Counted from the first letter of the stretch, positions 10,401 through 18,800 are shown. The stretch is 64,000 nucleotides of DNA from Deltaproteobacteria bacterium (GCA_029261855.1 JAJDAN010000031.1:62001-126000); one strand, 5' to 3'. Translations and numbers: made by a program. Notes: generated by a model from the letters alone, not told the origin.

Positions 10401-10759
10401 TAGCGGTCGAGTTCTTCGAATTCCCGTCGCCCGGCCAACGTCGTCAACAGACGCGCGATCGTCCACGTCATGGACTCGGGCTCGAATCGCGCCGACGCAT
10501 CGCAGGGACCCAGCACCGCGTCGAAGGCGCGCTCGATCAAGCGACGCGGAAACGGGAAGTCCGGGTTCGCCCAGACGCCGAGACGCCGGGACAGCTCCAT
10601 CGACAACCACCGCTCCATGCCCCGCCCCTGCACGGCGATCGTCTCCCGCAGCAGCGGGCCCGCCTGCCCGGGTGAGTCTTCTGCCGCGCAGGGTTCGGCC
10701 ACGCGCGCGACGAGGGCGGCGACCAGGTCTTCAATGCGATGGCTGACGTGGACGATCAT
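7448..10759 (-). CDS. recC: RecBCD subunit RecC
   Basis: An 1103-aa protein, close to E. coli RecC (1122 aa), the inactive helicase-like subunit that holds the complex together and recognises Chi. It starts MIVHVSHRIEDLV and carries typical RecC sequence such as RETIAVQGRGMERWLSMELSRRLGVWAN (near residue 45) and VMTPDVEGYAPFIEAAF. A pure Ala-Thr dipeptide run lies near residues 256-266, encoded by a GGTGGC hexanucleotide repeat. It is the first gene of the recCBD-rsgA operon. It is divergent from bfd across about 230 bp, and I found no convincing promoter hexamers for it. Confidence 0.95.
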   Translation of the reverse strand: MIVHVSHRIEDLVAALVARVAEPCAAEDSPGQAGPLLRETIAVQGRGMERWLSMELSRRLGVWANPDFPFPRRLIERAFDAVLGPCDASARFEPESMTWTIARLLTTLAGRREFEELDRYLQADSSPSRRVQLASRIAQTFDHYVVYRPDMIAAWEASTDPRDWQPILWKQVVASCGPETSSENCSRNGANHLAARTDDFLARVSAESGVIPGFPSRASLFGVTTLPPRLVEVLSALGRRIDLQLFVLRPTSAPLATATATATATGENPLWASLGEVGRQFHQVLAVQEVEVRETGGGDGELERRPSLLHAVQQVVRTGASCPSIAAPDIADGSVQVHACHGPMREVEVLRDRLRALFEADASLEPRDVIVMTPDVEGYAPFIEAAFDSQGDDLAPIDYRVADRNVRATHPVVDALGDLLDALSGRLTASAVVDLLMVDRIREKFGIGEEDLEVLIGWIGDAGIRWGVDAQHRAEVGQPALRQNTWEEGVDRLMLGLAMPPDAEALFGGTRAAAGVEPGRADLLGRFVEFRDALFAFREAVSGLHPVERWRESLARLMDQMIDARDDGAQQQARVRDALRELEERARAAGFDEPVALATVRDELSSQLERGVESHRFLTGGVTFCELVPMRSIPFRVVALLGMNDDAFPRSRVPLGFDLVARNPKPGDRSSRDDDRYLFLEALVSARDHLIVTFAGKSTRDGVPRPPSVVVDELVDEAVRVCGEPDPVASRARLVVQHPLHAFSPRYFDGSDARLFSHSKVDRDGAEALVVARTTRGQGLAGRPWVRAALPAEAVGAAEREAMPVALSDLARFFEHPARAFLQRRFGLYLRDEVEPLEDREPLRLDDLQRWVHGNALLRAELDGMSELDALALVRADGRLPPGAIGDQAEQVSRRRTRSILDEVRALRGDEPLAPVPVDHRLGDWRIHGEIGDLWSNGRVVLQFSTLPHSRELAFWIHHLVLCWIAPEGVSLRSSLVARKGDAAEVRTLEPCDDAESLLRDLLGLYALGQTLPLPFLRETSLAYAKQLAGSSSVRPPSATVRSSWKGSWGRVASDDFYLAQAFRDVDPLDPQSELPGIGFAELTQRVCEPYFRAIGQAKGKAR
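9965..9994. repeat. GGTGGC hexanucleotide microsatellite in recC
   Basis: Four perfect GGTGGC units and a fifth with one change (GGTAGC) run in tandem. Read on the minus strand they encode alternating Ala-Thr. Copy-number change by slippage would add or remove two residues without a frameshift. Confidence 0.85.
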
Positions 10760-10915
10760 GAGGCGGAGGCCACCCAGAATCGCGGAACGGCGCGTCTGAT
10801 CCGGTCATTCCACGGGATCGCAAGCGAAGCACAGGGCGGTCACCAGGGCCCACAGATAGCTGATTTATAACGATATTTCGGAAAGTTCTCCGGAATCGAC
10901 AGATTCTGGCCGATT

Positions 10916-10956
10916 GTGAAAATGACATTGATTTTCATTTTCACGGTGTCTACTCT
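10916..10956 (+). promoter_or_regulatory. bfd promoter overlapped by a Fur-box-like palindrome
   Basis: A perfect inverted repeat GTGAAAATGA (10916-10925) / TCATTTTCAC (10935-10944) surrounds a 9-bp AT-rich centre. It resembles the GATAAT-type hexamer array of Fur boxes. It overlaps a plausible sigma70 promoter: -35 TTGATT at 10928-10933, 17-bp spacer, -10 TACTCT at 10951-10956. Placement over the -35 predicts repression, and iron-responsive control of bfd by Fur is well known in enterobacteria. The rest of the divergent gap (10760-10915) shows nothing else I can name. Confidence 0.65.
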
Positions 10957-10987
10957 AAGGCTCTCGATCGAAGCGAGGACGGAAACG

Positions 10988-11206
10988 ATGCTCGTGTGCC
11001 ACTGCAACGGAGTCTCCGACAAGACCGTGCGCCGCGCCGTGCGCGAGGGTGCGCAGTCGGTCTCCGAGGTCGGACGTGCTTGCGGAGCCGGGACCTGCTG
11101 CCAGGGATGCGGGCCCACCATCAGCCGCATCATCCGACACGAGTCGCATCGCCAGGCGAAGACGTCCGTGACGAACTCCGACGCGAGCGCTTCCACGACC
11201 TCCTAG
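10988..11206 (+). CDS. bfd: Bacterioferritin-associated ferredoxin (BFD-like [2Fe-2S])
   Basis: A 72-aa BFD-family protein that reduces the bacterioferritin core so iron can be released. Cluster ligands fit the family spacing: C4 and C6 (CHC) with C38 and C41 (CQGC), 31 residues apart. Two additional cysteines, C32 and C37, are present. The start ATG at 10988 follows a purine-rich GAGGACGGAAACG, and the mRNA would have a leader of about 25 nt. bfr follows 191 bp downstream on the same strand, the expected partner. Confidence 0.9.
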   Translation: MLVCHCNGVSDKTVRRAVREGAQSVSEVGRACGAGTCCQGCGPTISRIIRHESHRQAKTSVTNSDASASTTS

Positions 11207-11210
11207 CGCC

Positions 11211-11275
11211 GCCTCTTTCTCCCGCCTCTTTCTCCTGCCTCTTTCTCCCGCCTCTTTCTCCTGCCTCTTTCTCCC
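11211..11275. repeat. Five-copy 13-bp tandem repeat between bfd and bfr
   Basis: The unit gcctctttctccY is repeated exactly five times, with the last base alternating c/t. A run of cccgc/ccccgcg repeats follows to about 11312. The unit is polypyrimidine on the plus strand and would appear as a pyrimidine-rich tract in a bfd-bfr transcript. A 6-bp stem (11321-11326/11335-11340) lies between it and bfr. I saw no ORF in this 190-bp gap. Confidence 0.9.
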
Positions 11276-11397
11276 GCCCGCCCCGCCCGCCCCGCGCCCC
11301 GCGCCCCGCGCGATCTTGAACGACGGTTTCAGGACCGTCGACAAGTGGCGATCGCGACGCGATTCTCCCGCGACCCGCGCGCAAGGAGGATCTGATC

Positions 11398-11877
11398 ATG
11401 CAGGGCGACCCGAATGTCATCGAAGCGCTGAACGAGGTCCTCACCGCTGAGCTGACGGCGATCAACCAGTACTTCATCCACTACAAGATGTGTGAGAACT
11501 GGGGCTACAAGAAGCTCGCCGCCAAGAAGCGCGAAGAGTCCATCGAAGAGATGAAGCACGCCGACGACGTGATCGAGCGCATCCTCTTCCTCGATGGAGT
11601 CCCCAACATGCAGCGGATGTCTCCGGTGCGGGTCGGAGAAAACCCCATCGAGCAGCACGAGCTCGATCTCGAACTCGAAGCGACGGCCTGCAAGCGACTG
11701 AACGAGGCCGTTGCGCTCTGTCGCGAGAAGGCCGACAACGGGACCCGCGACCTGCTCGAGCACATCCTCAAGGAAGAAGAGGATTCGGTCGACTGGCTCG
11801 AAGCCCAGCTCCACCTGGTCGGGGAAGTCGGCCGGGAGCAGTACCTCGCCGAGATGATCAACGGCGACGACAGCTAG
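11398..11877 (+). CDS. bfr: Bacterioferritin (heme-type ferritin subunit)
   Basis: A 159-aa, 24-mer iron storage protein. Met52, the axial heme ligand shared between two subunits, is present in EMKHADDVIE. Ferroxidase ligands Glu18, Glu51, His54, Glu94 and Glu127 are in place. The position equivalent to E. coli His130 is Ser (EEEDSVDWLE against EEGHIDWLE), so one diiron ligand is missing. A strong AAGGAGG lies 9 nt before the ATG. Downstream, the stop codon sits inside the left arm of the 11874-12041 inverted-repeat element. Confidence 0.94.
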   Translation: MQGDPNVIEALNEVLTAELTAINQYFIHYKMCENWGYKKLAAKKREESIEEMKHADDVIERILFLDGVPNMQRMSPVRVGENPIEQHELDLELEATACKRLNEAVALCREKADNGTRDLLEHILKEEEDSVDWLEAQLHLVGEVGREQYLAEMINGDDS

Positions 11878-12041
11878 GAGCCTGACCCAAGACACGCTCG
11901 CGCCGTCCTGACGCCGATGCATCACCGCTACCGGCGTTGCGCATCGTCGCCGTAGGGCGAACTACGGCCTCCTCCCGCGCCTTGGCAGCGGCGCGCCTCG
12001 ACGCCAGTACTTCCCACGGGAGTCTTGGGTCAGGCTCCTAG
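11874..12041. mobile_element. 168-bp element with perfect 20-bp terminal inverted repeats (MITE/REP-like)
   Basis: The arms at 11874-11893 (begins CTAGGAGCCTGACCC) and 12022-12041 are perfect reverse complements over 20 bp. The interior holds nested hairpins, such as GCCGTAG/CTACGGC at 11949-11955/11962-11968 and ACGCCG/CGGCGT at 11911-11916/11932-11937. It has no coding potential and fills the gap between the convergent bfr and SDR genes. Miniature inverted-repeat or REP-type elements look like this, but no transposase or second copy is in the window. A bidirectional terminator function is an alternative. Confidence 0.55.
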
Positions 12042-12050
12042 ACGCGGGCG

Positions 12051-12824
12051 CTACAGCATGTGCGAGTTGACGGAGACGCCGCCGTCGACCCACAGGGCGT
12101 GGCCCGTCACGAAGCTCGAACGGTCGCTGGCGAGGAAGACGACCGCATCCGCGATCTCCTCGGGTTGGCCGAGCCGGCGCATGGCGTGGGTCCCGATGGT
12201 CTTCTCCTTGGCCTCGGGATAGAAGTCGAAGTAGCGAGCGATGGCCTCGGTGGCGATGCCGCCGGGACAGATCGTGTTGATGCGGATACCGCGCTGGGCG
12301 TACTCGGCGGCCGCCGTCTTCGTCAGGCCCTCGACGCCCCCCTTGGCGGCGGAGTAGGCGGCCAGGAAGGCCTCCCCTTGCAGGCCGGCGGGCGAGCTGA
12401 TGTTCACGATCGACCCGCCTCCCGTCTCGAGCATGCGGATGATCTCCTGCTTGATGCAGAAGAAGGTGCCCGTGAGGGTCACTTCCAGGCCCGACCGCCA
12501 GTCTTCTTCGCGCACCTCGTGAAGCGGCCCGAAGGCCCGCGTGCCCCCCACGGCGTTGTTGCACGCCCAATCGAAGCTGCCGCCGAGCTCGCAGGTGGCG
12601 GCGACCATCTGCGCGACGTCGTCTTCCACGGCGATGTCGACGTGCAGGAAGTCCGCACGTCCGCCTGCGTCGCGGATCTCCTGCACGCAGGACTTGCCGC
12701 CCGCGTCGTCGATGTCGCAGACCAGCACGAAGCTGCCCTGCTCCGCCGCGCGCTTCGCTACGGCGCGACCGATGCCGTTGGCCGCGCCGGTGACCAGGCC
12801 CGACTTTGCTTCGAGATCACCCAT
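12051..12824 (-). CDS. SDR family oxidoreductase
   Basis: A 257-aa classical short-chain dehydrogenase/reductase. The Rossmann glycine motif TGAANGIG is near residue 11. Asp in VCDIDD follows beta-2, which suggests NAD preference. The catalytic elements are NISSPAGL (Ser) and YSAAKGG (Tyr-x3-Lys), followed by the INTICPGGI cofactor loop. The usual NNAG is replaced by NNAVGG. ATG at 12824 was chosen because it begins the Rossmann strand and is preceded by GAGGAGATT; a longer frame exists upstream. The substrate cannot be deduced. Confidence 0.88.
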   Translation of the reverse strand: MGDLEAKSGLVTGAANGIGRAVAKRAAEQGSFVLVCDIDDAGGKSCVQEIRDAGGRADFLHVDIAVEDDVAQMVAATCELGGSFDWACNNAVGGTRAFGPLHEVREEDWRSGLEVTLTGTFFCIKQEIIRMLETGGGSIVNISSPAGLQGEAFLAAYSAAKGGVEGLTKTAAAEYAQRGIRINTICPGGIATEAIARYFDFYPEAKEKTIGTHAMRRLGQPEEIADAVVFLASDRSSFVTGHALWVDGGVSVNSHML

Positions 12825-12887
12825 CGTTTCCAATCTCCTCTCTTGCTCGCCACTCACCACGCGCCACTCGACTGGTCACGAGCCCGC

Positions 12888-14045
12888 TCAGTGGTCGAAC
12901 GCTGCTCGTCCGATGCGGTCGCCGTCGAAGGTCCCGATGAAGATCTCGTCGCCGAACGCGAGGGCGACGGTGCCCGCGCCATGGGCGACGGCCGGGTCGT
13001 GTTCGAGCACCACGCGTACGTCCAGGGTGCCGGGGGCCACGCGCAAGACGGAGAAGGGAAGCGCACAGGTCCCTTCTTCCGTGCTGCCACAGGCGAGCAG
13101 CGCGCCGATGGGTCCGATCTGTCCGGTCACCAGCAGCTCGCCGTCGCGAGTGCGCGTGATGTTGTCCGGATGGTGGGGCAGCTCGACCGAATCCCGATCG
13201 GCTACGTCGCCCGCGGCGTCGAGTCGCAGGCGGACGAGCCGCGACCCGGACCATTCGGCAACGTACAGGTCTCGACCGTCCGCAGACGCGACGATGCCGT
13301 TGGGCGCCGCGGTGTCACTGCCGGGAATGCGTCGGAAGCCCGCCTCCGGCGTCCAGGCGAGCACGTAGCCGGTATTGCCTCCGGTCAGCATGCGCACGAC
13401 GGACCAGGTGCGACTGAGACCCGTGGCACCGAGCATCCGCGTCAAGAAGAAGCTGCCGTCGGGAAGCAGCGACACGTCGTTCCCCCAGGCGTCCTCGGGG
13501 ATCGGCACACAGCCACGCCACACGATGGCGGGCCCCCGGCGCGAATGACCGACCTCGAACAGCTCGACGGCTTCGCGGTCGCCGTGATTGACCACCGCCA
13601 ACCGATGGGCGCCGGCATCGAGATCGAGGCCGTGGGGACCGAAGCGGGCCGGGTCGGGAGGCCCCGGGCAATCCGCAGAGCCCCAGCCCTGGGCCTGGGC
13701 TTGCGCCTGGGTTCGAGATCCAGCGGGCGCAGGAGCCTCGGAGTCGAGATCGACGGACGCGTCCGGGTCGTCGTCCGGGAACAGGCTCAGTCTGCGACCG
13801 TCCGCAGGCCGATAGGCGACGAGACTGCCGATGCCCCCGCCCTGGACGCCGGGGAACTGACTCACCAGCACCCAGGTGCCCCCGGGCAGGATGGCGAGAT
13901 CTTCCGGATTCTCGAAGCCGCACACGGGCGTGATGCCGTCGGCCGGTGTGCAGTCGACGATGGCACCGGGCTCGCTCCCGCAGCCAGTCAGCGCGAGACC
14001 GAGAACCAGGGCGGAGAGAGTCGTTCGCTGGATCGAATCGGTCAT
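12888..14045 (-). CDS. Lipoprotein with SMP-30/paraoxonase-like beta-propeller
   Basis: A 385-aa secreted lipoprotein. The signal peptide ends in the lipobox LTGC with Cys22. The rest carries repeated propeller-like strands with motifs of the arylesterase/SMP-30/NHL superfamily: GPHGLDLDAGAHRLAVVNHG, NGIVASADGRDLYVAEW, PDNITRTRDGELLVTG. A Gln-Ala dipeptide run (QAQAQAQ, near residue 115) lies in a linker. It may be a lactonase or esterase in the periplasm or outer membrane, but the catalytic class is inferred only from these motifs. GGAG sits 9 nt before the ATG at 14045. Confidence 0.75.
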   Translation of the reverse strand: MTDSIQRTTLSALVLGLALTGCGSEPGAIVDCTPADGITPVCGFENPEDLAILPGGTWVLVSQFPGVQGGGIGSLVAYRPADGRRLSLFPDDDPDASVDLDSEAPAPAGSRTQAQAQAQGWGSADCPGPPDPARFGPHGLDLDAGAHRLAVVNHGDREAVELFEVGHSRRGPAIVWRGCVPIPEDAWGNDVSLLPDGSFFLTRMLGATGLSRTWSVVRMLTGGNTGYVLAWTPEAGFRRIPGSDTAAPNGIVASADGRDLYVAEWSGSRLVRLRLDAAGDVADRDSVELPHHPDNITRTRDGELLVTGQIGPIGALLACGSTEEGTCALPFSVLRVAPGTLDVRVVLEHDPAVAHGAGTVALAFGDEIFIGTFDGDRIGRAAFDH

Positions 14046-14125
14046 GCCGGTGTCGCTCCATCCCCGTTCGGGTTCTCGCCCGGGCTTCCGTGACGAAGCC
14101 CCAAGGCTGCGAGATGATAGGACCG

Positions 14126-14581
14126 ATGGCGCTGTACTTCGCCTATGGATCGAACATGCGGACCGCGCGGCTCGCGAAGCGCGTCGGCGCCGCCCGCGCC
14201 CTCGGCCCCGCCTATCTCGACGACTACACGCTGCGCTTCGACAAGCCCGGTCGAGACGGCACCGGCAAGGCGAACCTGGTTCCGGTCCCGGGCGCACGCG
14301 CCTGGGGCGTCGTCTTCGCGCTGTCCAACGACGCCTGGCCGATCCTCGACCGCTTCGAGCCGGGTTATCGCCGCGAGGCCTTCCGGCTCGCCCGTAGCTG
14401 CGACGACGGTGCCGCGCGCGAAGCCCTCGAGGCGATCGCCTACCGCTATCCGTCGAGCGAGACGAGTGCCTGCCTCGCACCCAGCGACGCCTACCTCGAA
14501 CACATCCTGATCGGTGCGGACGAGCACGGCCTGCCGGCGGAGTGGGCCCGGGCGATCAGAGCCGCCGCGCGAGCCGGTTGA
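14126..14581 (+). CDS. Gamma-glutamylcyclotransferase-like protein
   Basis: A 151-aa GGCT/AIG2-like protein opening with the signature YFAYGSNM that binds the gamma-glutamyl moiety. The mid-protein segment RFEPGYRREAF matches the family. The ATG at 14126 gives the usual MALYFAYGSN start; ATG at 14114 would add four residues. Its 3' end overlaps the convergent aminotransferase by 26 bp. The likely activity is 5-oxoproline release from gamma-glutamyl peptides, although AIG2-like homologues vary in substrate. Confidence 0.78.
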   Translation: MALYFAYGSNMRTARLAKRVGAARALGPAYLDDYTLRFDKPGRDGTGKANLVPVPGARAWGVVFALSNDAWPILDRFEPGYRREAFRLARSCDDGAAREALEAIAYRYPSSETSACLAPSDAYLEHILIGADEHGLPAEWARAIRAAARAG

Positions 14582-15701
14582 CCGCCTCCCGGGCGGCATC
14601 CGGCGGCACCGCCGTGTAGCAGAGCCGAACCCAATCGGCGTACGCCGCGCCGGAAGAGGCGCCGGGCGCCACCATCACGCCGTCGTCGAAGCAGTCCGCG
14701 AGGAAGCCCTGCATGCCGCGTTCGTCGATGCGCGAGCCGACGTCCAGGAACAGGAAGGTCGAGCCGCCCGGCGCCGGACGTCCGAGAGCCGCCGCGACCG
14801 CCTCTCCGACTTCCCGATAGCTGGCGCGAGCGTTCTCGACCCAGGAAGCACCACCCCGCAACGCCGACAACGCCGCAAGCTGCCCGCCCACCGGCGCGTG
14901 ATAGAACGAGTGCGTCCCGATCTTGCGAGCCTCGTCGACGATCTCGGCGGGACCGCTGAGATACCCCACCCGGTTTCCCGCCATGCCATACGCCTTCGAG
15001 AAGGAATAGACCGACACGGTGCGCTCGGGCGCCATCGGGCCAAGCGAAACATGCTCGCCGCGGTAGACGAAGTCTTCGTAGACCTCGTCGGACAACAGCC
15101 AGAGATCGTTCTCGCGCGCGAAGTCCGCGAGCGCCGCCAGCCAGGTCTCGGGCAGCACCACGCCGGTCGGGTTCGAAGGCGTCGAGACGTAGAGCGCCAC
15201 CGTACGTTCGCTGCAGCGTTCCCGCACCGCCGCGACTGCGGCCTCGGCCGAATCCACCCGATCGTAGAAGGGGACCTCGACGGGCACGCCGCGGAAGGAC
15301 TGCACGATGCCCCGGATCAGCGGCCAGAACGGCGCCAGCACGAGCACCTCTTCACCGGGCTCGACGAGCGCCCCGACGACACACGCGAGTCCGCCCGTCG
15401 CACCGCCCGTGACGAGCACGGAATCCGGATCCGCGCGGAGTCCGTTGCGGGCGCGGAGCTTCTCGACCACGGCGTCCACCAGGTCCGGGATGCCCCGGGT
15501 GTCGCAGTAGCGATGCATGCCGGGATGCTCTTCCACGCGTTGGTCCTGCATGCGGCCGCCCTCGAAGGGCTCCATCCAGGTGTCGCCCACGTGTAGTGGA
15601 AACAGCGGACCCGGGTGCGCGGCGATGCGATCGGCGAACGGCGAGTACACGGCGCCGGGCATGGCGCGAACGCTCTCTGCAGTCTTGGGGTTTCGCGGCA
15701 T
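14556..15701 (-). CDS. Class I/II PLP-dependent aminotransferase
   Basis: A 381-aa fold-type I aminotransferase. Visible motifs are VTGGATGG (phosphate/cofactor contact), STPSNPTGVVLP (Asn), LLSDEVYEDFVY (Asp and Tyr) and the PLP-lysine motif SFSKAYGMAGNRVGY, then the C-terminal substrate-binding Arg in WVRLCY. It resembles the aspartate/aromatic aminotransferase group; the amino-donor is unknown. The start has no Shine-Dalgarno but has TAGCTT (15708-15713) six nt upstream. It is separated by 112 bp from the kinase gene on the same strand, a gap that holds the palindromic repeat. Confidence 0.88.
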   Translation of the reverse strand: MPRNPKTAESVRAMPGAVYSPFADRIAAHPGPLFPLHVGDTWMEPFEGGRMQDQRVEEHPGMHRYCDTRGIPDLVDAVVEKLRARNGLRADPDSVLVTGGATGGLACVVGALVEPGEEVLVLAPFWPLIRGIVQSFRGVPVEVPFYDRVDSAEAAVAAVRERCSERTVALYVSTPSNPTGVVLPETWLAALADFARENDLWLLSDEVYEDFVYRGEHVSLGPMAPERTVSVYSFSKAYGMAGNRVGYLSGPAEIVDEARKIGTHSFYHAPVGGQLAALSALRGGASWVENARASYREVGEAVAAALGRPAPGGSTFLFLDVGSRIDERGMQGFLADCFDDGVMVAPGASSGAAYADWVRLCYTAVPPDAAREAVNRLARRL

Positions 15702-15712
15702 GCGCGGAAGCT

Positions 15713-15758
15713 AGCCCTGATCCGTCAGGCGGTACCACGACAACGACGGATTGGGGCT
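15713..15758. repeat. Intergenic palindrome, AGCCC(C)TGATCCGT family, copy 1
   Basis: The arm AGCCCTGATCCGTC (15713-15726) pairs with GACGGATTGGGGCT (15745-15758) with two mismatches. The same arm sequence recurs at 23424-23437, also between genes. Two copies of a 14-15 nt arm in a similar setting suggest a dispersed palindromic repeat family. Confidence 0.6.
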
Positions 15759-15813
15759 GGCAAGCCAGGTCGCAGGCTTCGCGGGCAACCCGGGTCCGGC
15801 GGGAAGCGCGTGT

Positions 15814-18800
15814 TCAGGCGCCCTTGAGGATCGCCTGCAGTCGCCCGGCCAGATCGCGCGCCGACTGCACGCGATCGTCGGGTGCCTTGGCCATCATCTG
15901 CATCAACAGCTCCGCCATTGCCGCGGGAACGTCCATCGAGCGCTCGCGTGCGTCCGGCGGAGGGCTGTGGACGTGGTGGTAGACCACGTCCCCGGACTCG
16001 AAGGGAACGGTGCCCGTCACCAGCTGGAACAGGGTCCCACCCAGTGCGTACAGATCCGTCCGGTGGTCGACGTCGCCGCCCGTGGCCTGTTCGGGTGCCA
16101 TGAAGTTCGGTGTCCCGCCGATCACCGTCGAGCCCCGGCGCACCTCTTCGACCATCTTGGCGAGGCCGAAGTCCATGATCTTGACCGTGCGGTCCCGGGT
16201 CAGGAAGAGGTTCGAGGGCTTGATGTCCCGATGCACGATCTTGGCGCGTTGGGCGTAGTCCAGCCCCGCAGCCACCTGCAGACCGACGGTGGCCACCGCC
16301 TTCGTCGGCAGAGTCCCCTTGCTCGAGAGCACGGCGTCGAGCCCTGCTCCTTCCAGGCATTCCATCGTGAGGAAGTACGCGTCTCCCTCCTGACCCGCGT
16401 CGAAGAGGGTCACGATATTCTGATGATTGAGGGCCGCGGCGGCGCGGGCCTCGCGCAGAAACAGCTTCACGGCCTGGGGGTGCTGACGCAGATTCTCGGG
16501 CAACACCTTGAGGGCGACGACACGGCCGAGATTGCGGTCGCGCGCGCGGAAGACGACGCCCATGCCTCCGCGACCGAGCTCTTCGATGATCTCGTAACGG
16601 CTGTTCTCGTCGCCGATCCGCGCTTGGGGGGCCGAGCCGACCAGGGTGGGTGCCGACTCGCTGGCCGTGTCCACGGCAGCCACCGTCGACAGCTGCTTCT
16701 TCAGCGTCTCGATCCGCGTGGCGACGTCCCCGAAATGCATGTCCTTTCGGCGGATGCCCTCGTAGATCGAGAGCGCCTCCTGCCCCCGTTCGGCCTGCTC
16801 GAGTAGCTGCGCGTAGCTCTGCTGCATCTCGAGCGGCGCGCTCTCGCCCCAGATGTCGAGGGCTTCGGCGTACTTCGTCACCGCCAGGTCGAGCTCGCCG
16901 CGCTGGGTGAGCAGCTCGGCGAGCAGACGGCAGGCCTCACTGTAGAAGCCGTGGCGGCTGTCCACCTGCTGCAGGTTGTGGATGGCGCGGTCGACCTGGC
17001 TCGCACCGGCGGCCGCCTTGCCGGCCTCGTAGACGTCGCCGAGCAGCTCGAGCATCGAGATGACCTTCTCGGTGTCGCCGATCTCGCCGTAGCACTCGGC
17101 CGCACTCTGATAGTCGTAGGCCTGCTCGAAGTTCCGCGCCGCAGCCGCATAGTTCCCCGCACGCTCGTACGCTTCCCCGGCCTGGCGATGCTCTCCCGCC
17201 TTTTCGAGCAGCTCGGGCGCGACGGTCTCCGTCGTGGCGCGGGCTTCCTCGACGCGAAGCTCGGCGGATTCCGAATGCATGCCGACCTTCTCGAGCGCCC
17301 GCGCGGCTCCTTCGGCGTCGCCCGTCGTCTGCAGATGCAGGGCGCGAACGCGCTCGGCGGCCAGCCTCTCGCCGGCTGCGTCGAGAGCCTCCGACGCGGC
17401 CAGGTAGTCCGCGTCGACGTAGGGCGCGACCGCGGCGGGGCAGTTGCTGAAAAGCAAACTGTCGAAGTCGTTCATGTCGACCTCGAGCTCGACCGGCGCC
17501 GGCGATTCGATCTGGATGGGGACCTCGGCCACGCGATCGCCCGACCCGACGACCACAACGTGCTCGCCGTTGTCCGCGTAGAGATAGGCGATCCCACCGG
17601 AGGTGAAGCGAACGGACTGCGGATTCCCGCGCAGGGCCACCCGAGCCTGAACTTCCTCGCCCTCGCCCGCCTTCGGCTTGACGGTGATCGCCGTCTGCTC
17701 GGGCCGCATGTCGAACTTGATCTCGTTGGTCCGCCAGGGGCGCACCTTGATCGTCTTCTCTTCGAGGAACTCGCCGATCAGCTTCTCGGTGGCGAGGTCG
17801 AGGAGCGGACCCCGGATCGTGACGTAGTAGGGCTTGCGGCGGGCCGGCACGATGCTGAAGACCATCGTGCCGCCCTTCAGACGACGGGCACCGCCGATGT
17901 GCTGAAGCCGCTTCTCGAAGCGCCAGGACGGCGCCGCAGAGTTCTTCTTGTCTTCCTTGAACTTCTTCGGACGCCGCGAGATCGTGGCCGAGAACAGGGC
18001 GCGCGCGTCGCGCGGCACGCGAACGGAGACCCGCACCCGACCCCAGCCGCGGATGAACGGGCGCAGGAGCAGCAGCGCAAGCAGGCCCCAGGCCAACAGG
18101 GCCTTGGGGTTCCACACCGAGTAGCCGTCCTCGACGCCCGCGGCGACGCACGCCTGATTCGCGAGCACCGAAACCTGGCTCTCGGACTGACCGGTCAGCT
18201 TACGCATCTCGAGCACGTAGTAGGGACCGGACCCGCAGGCCTTGACCGAGCCGAGGCTGCCGAGGGGATGCAGCACACGCCCCAGGAAGACGGCGTCGCT
18301 CTCGACGCTGAGGTTCGCGAAGGTGATGAGCTCTGCACTGCGCGAGACGTTCGCGTCGAAATCGAAGAGCGCCTGACGCGAGCTGCCGAGAACTCCCATG
18401 GCACCGATCGGGATCCCCACCAGCTGATGAGAGCGGTTGATCGCCGCCAGAATGCCACTCTCGATGCTCGGAAGATCGGGACTCTGCGGGTGCAGCCAAT
18501 CCACCGCCACGTCCTGCCAGTTGCGCGGGGACTGCAGCCCGATGAACGCGACCCGTTGGTCGTAGCTCCCGGGCCCGACGAAGCTGTCGAGCAGGATGTC
18601 GAAGCGGTCTGCGTCGTCTCCCGACTGCGCATTGGAGCCGCCGCCCGCGGCACCCTCGCCCGAAACGAGGCGTACGATCCGCAGCATCGCGTCCGCGGCT
18701 TGCGGGTCGCCGCGTGCGTTGTAGGCGTCGGCCAGATGCTGCCGCGCGTACATGGACAGGTGCCGCCGGCGCAGGCTCTGTTCGAGGGTGAGGATCGCCT

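Noticed and set aside
12060-14093. Plus-strand open frame of 677 codons opposite the SDR and lipoprotein genes
   Set aside because: It would run across two real genes and their gap, with no domain similarity.
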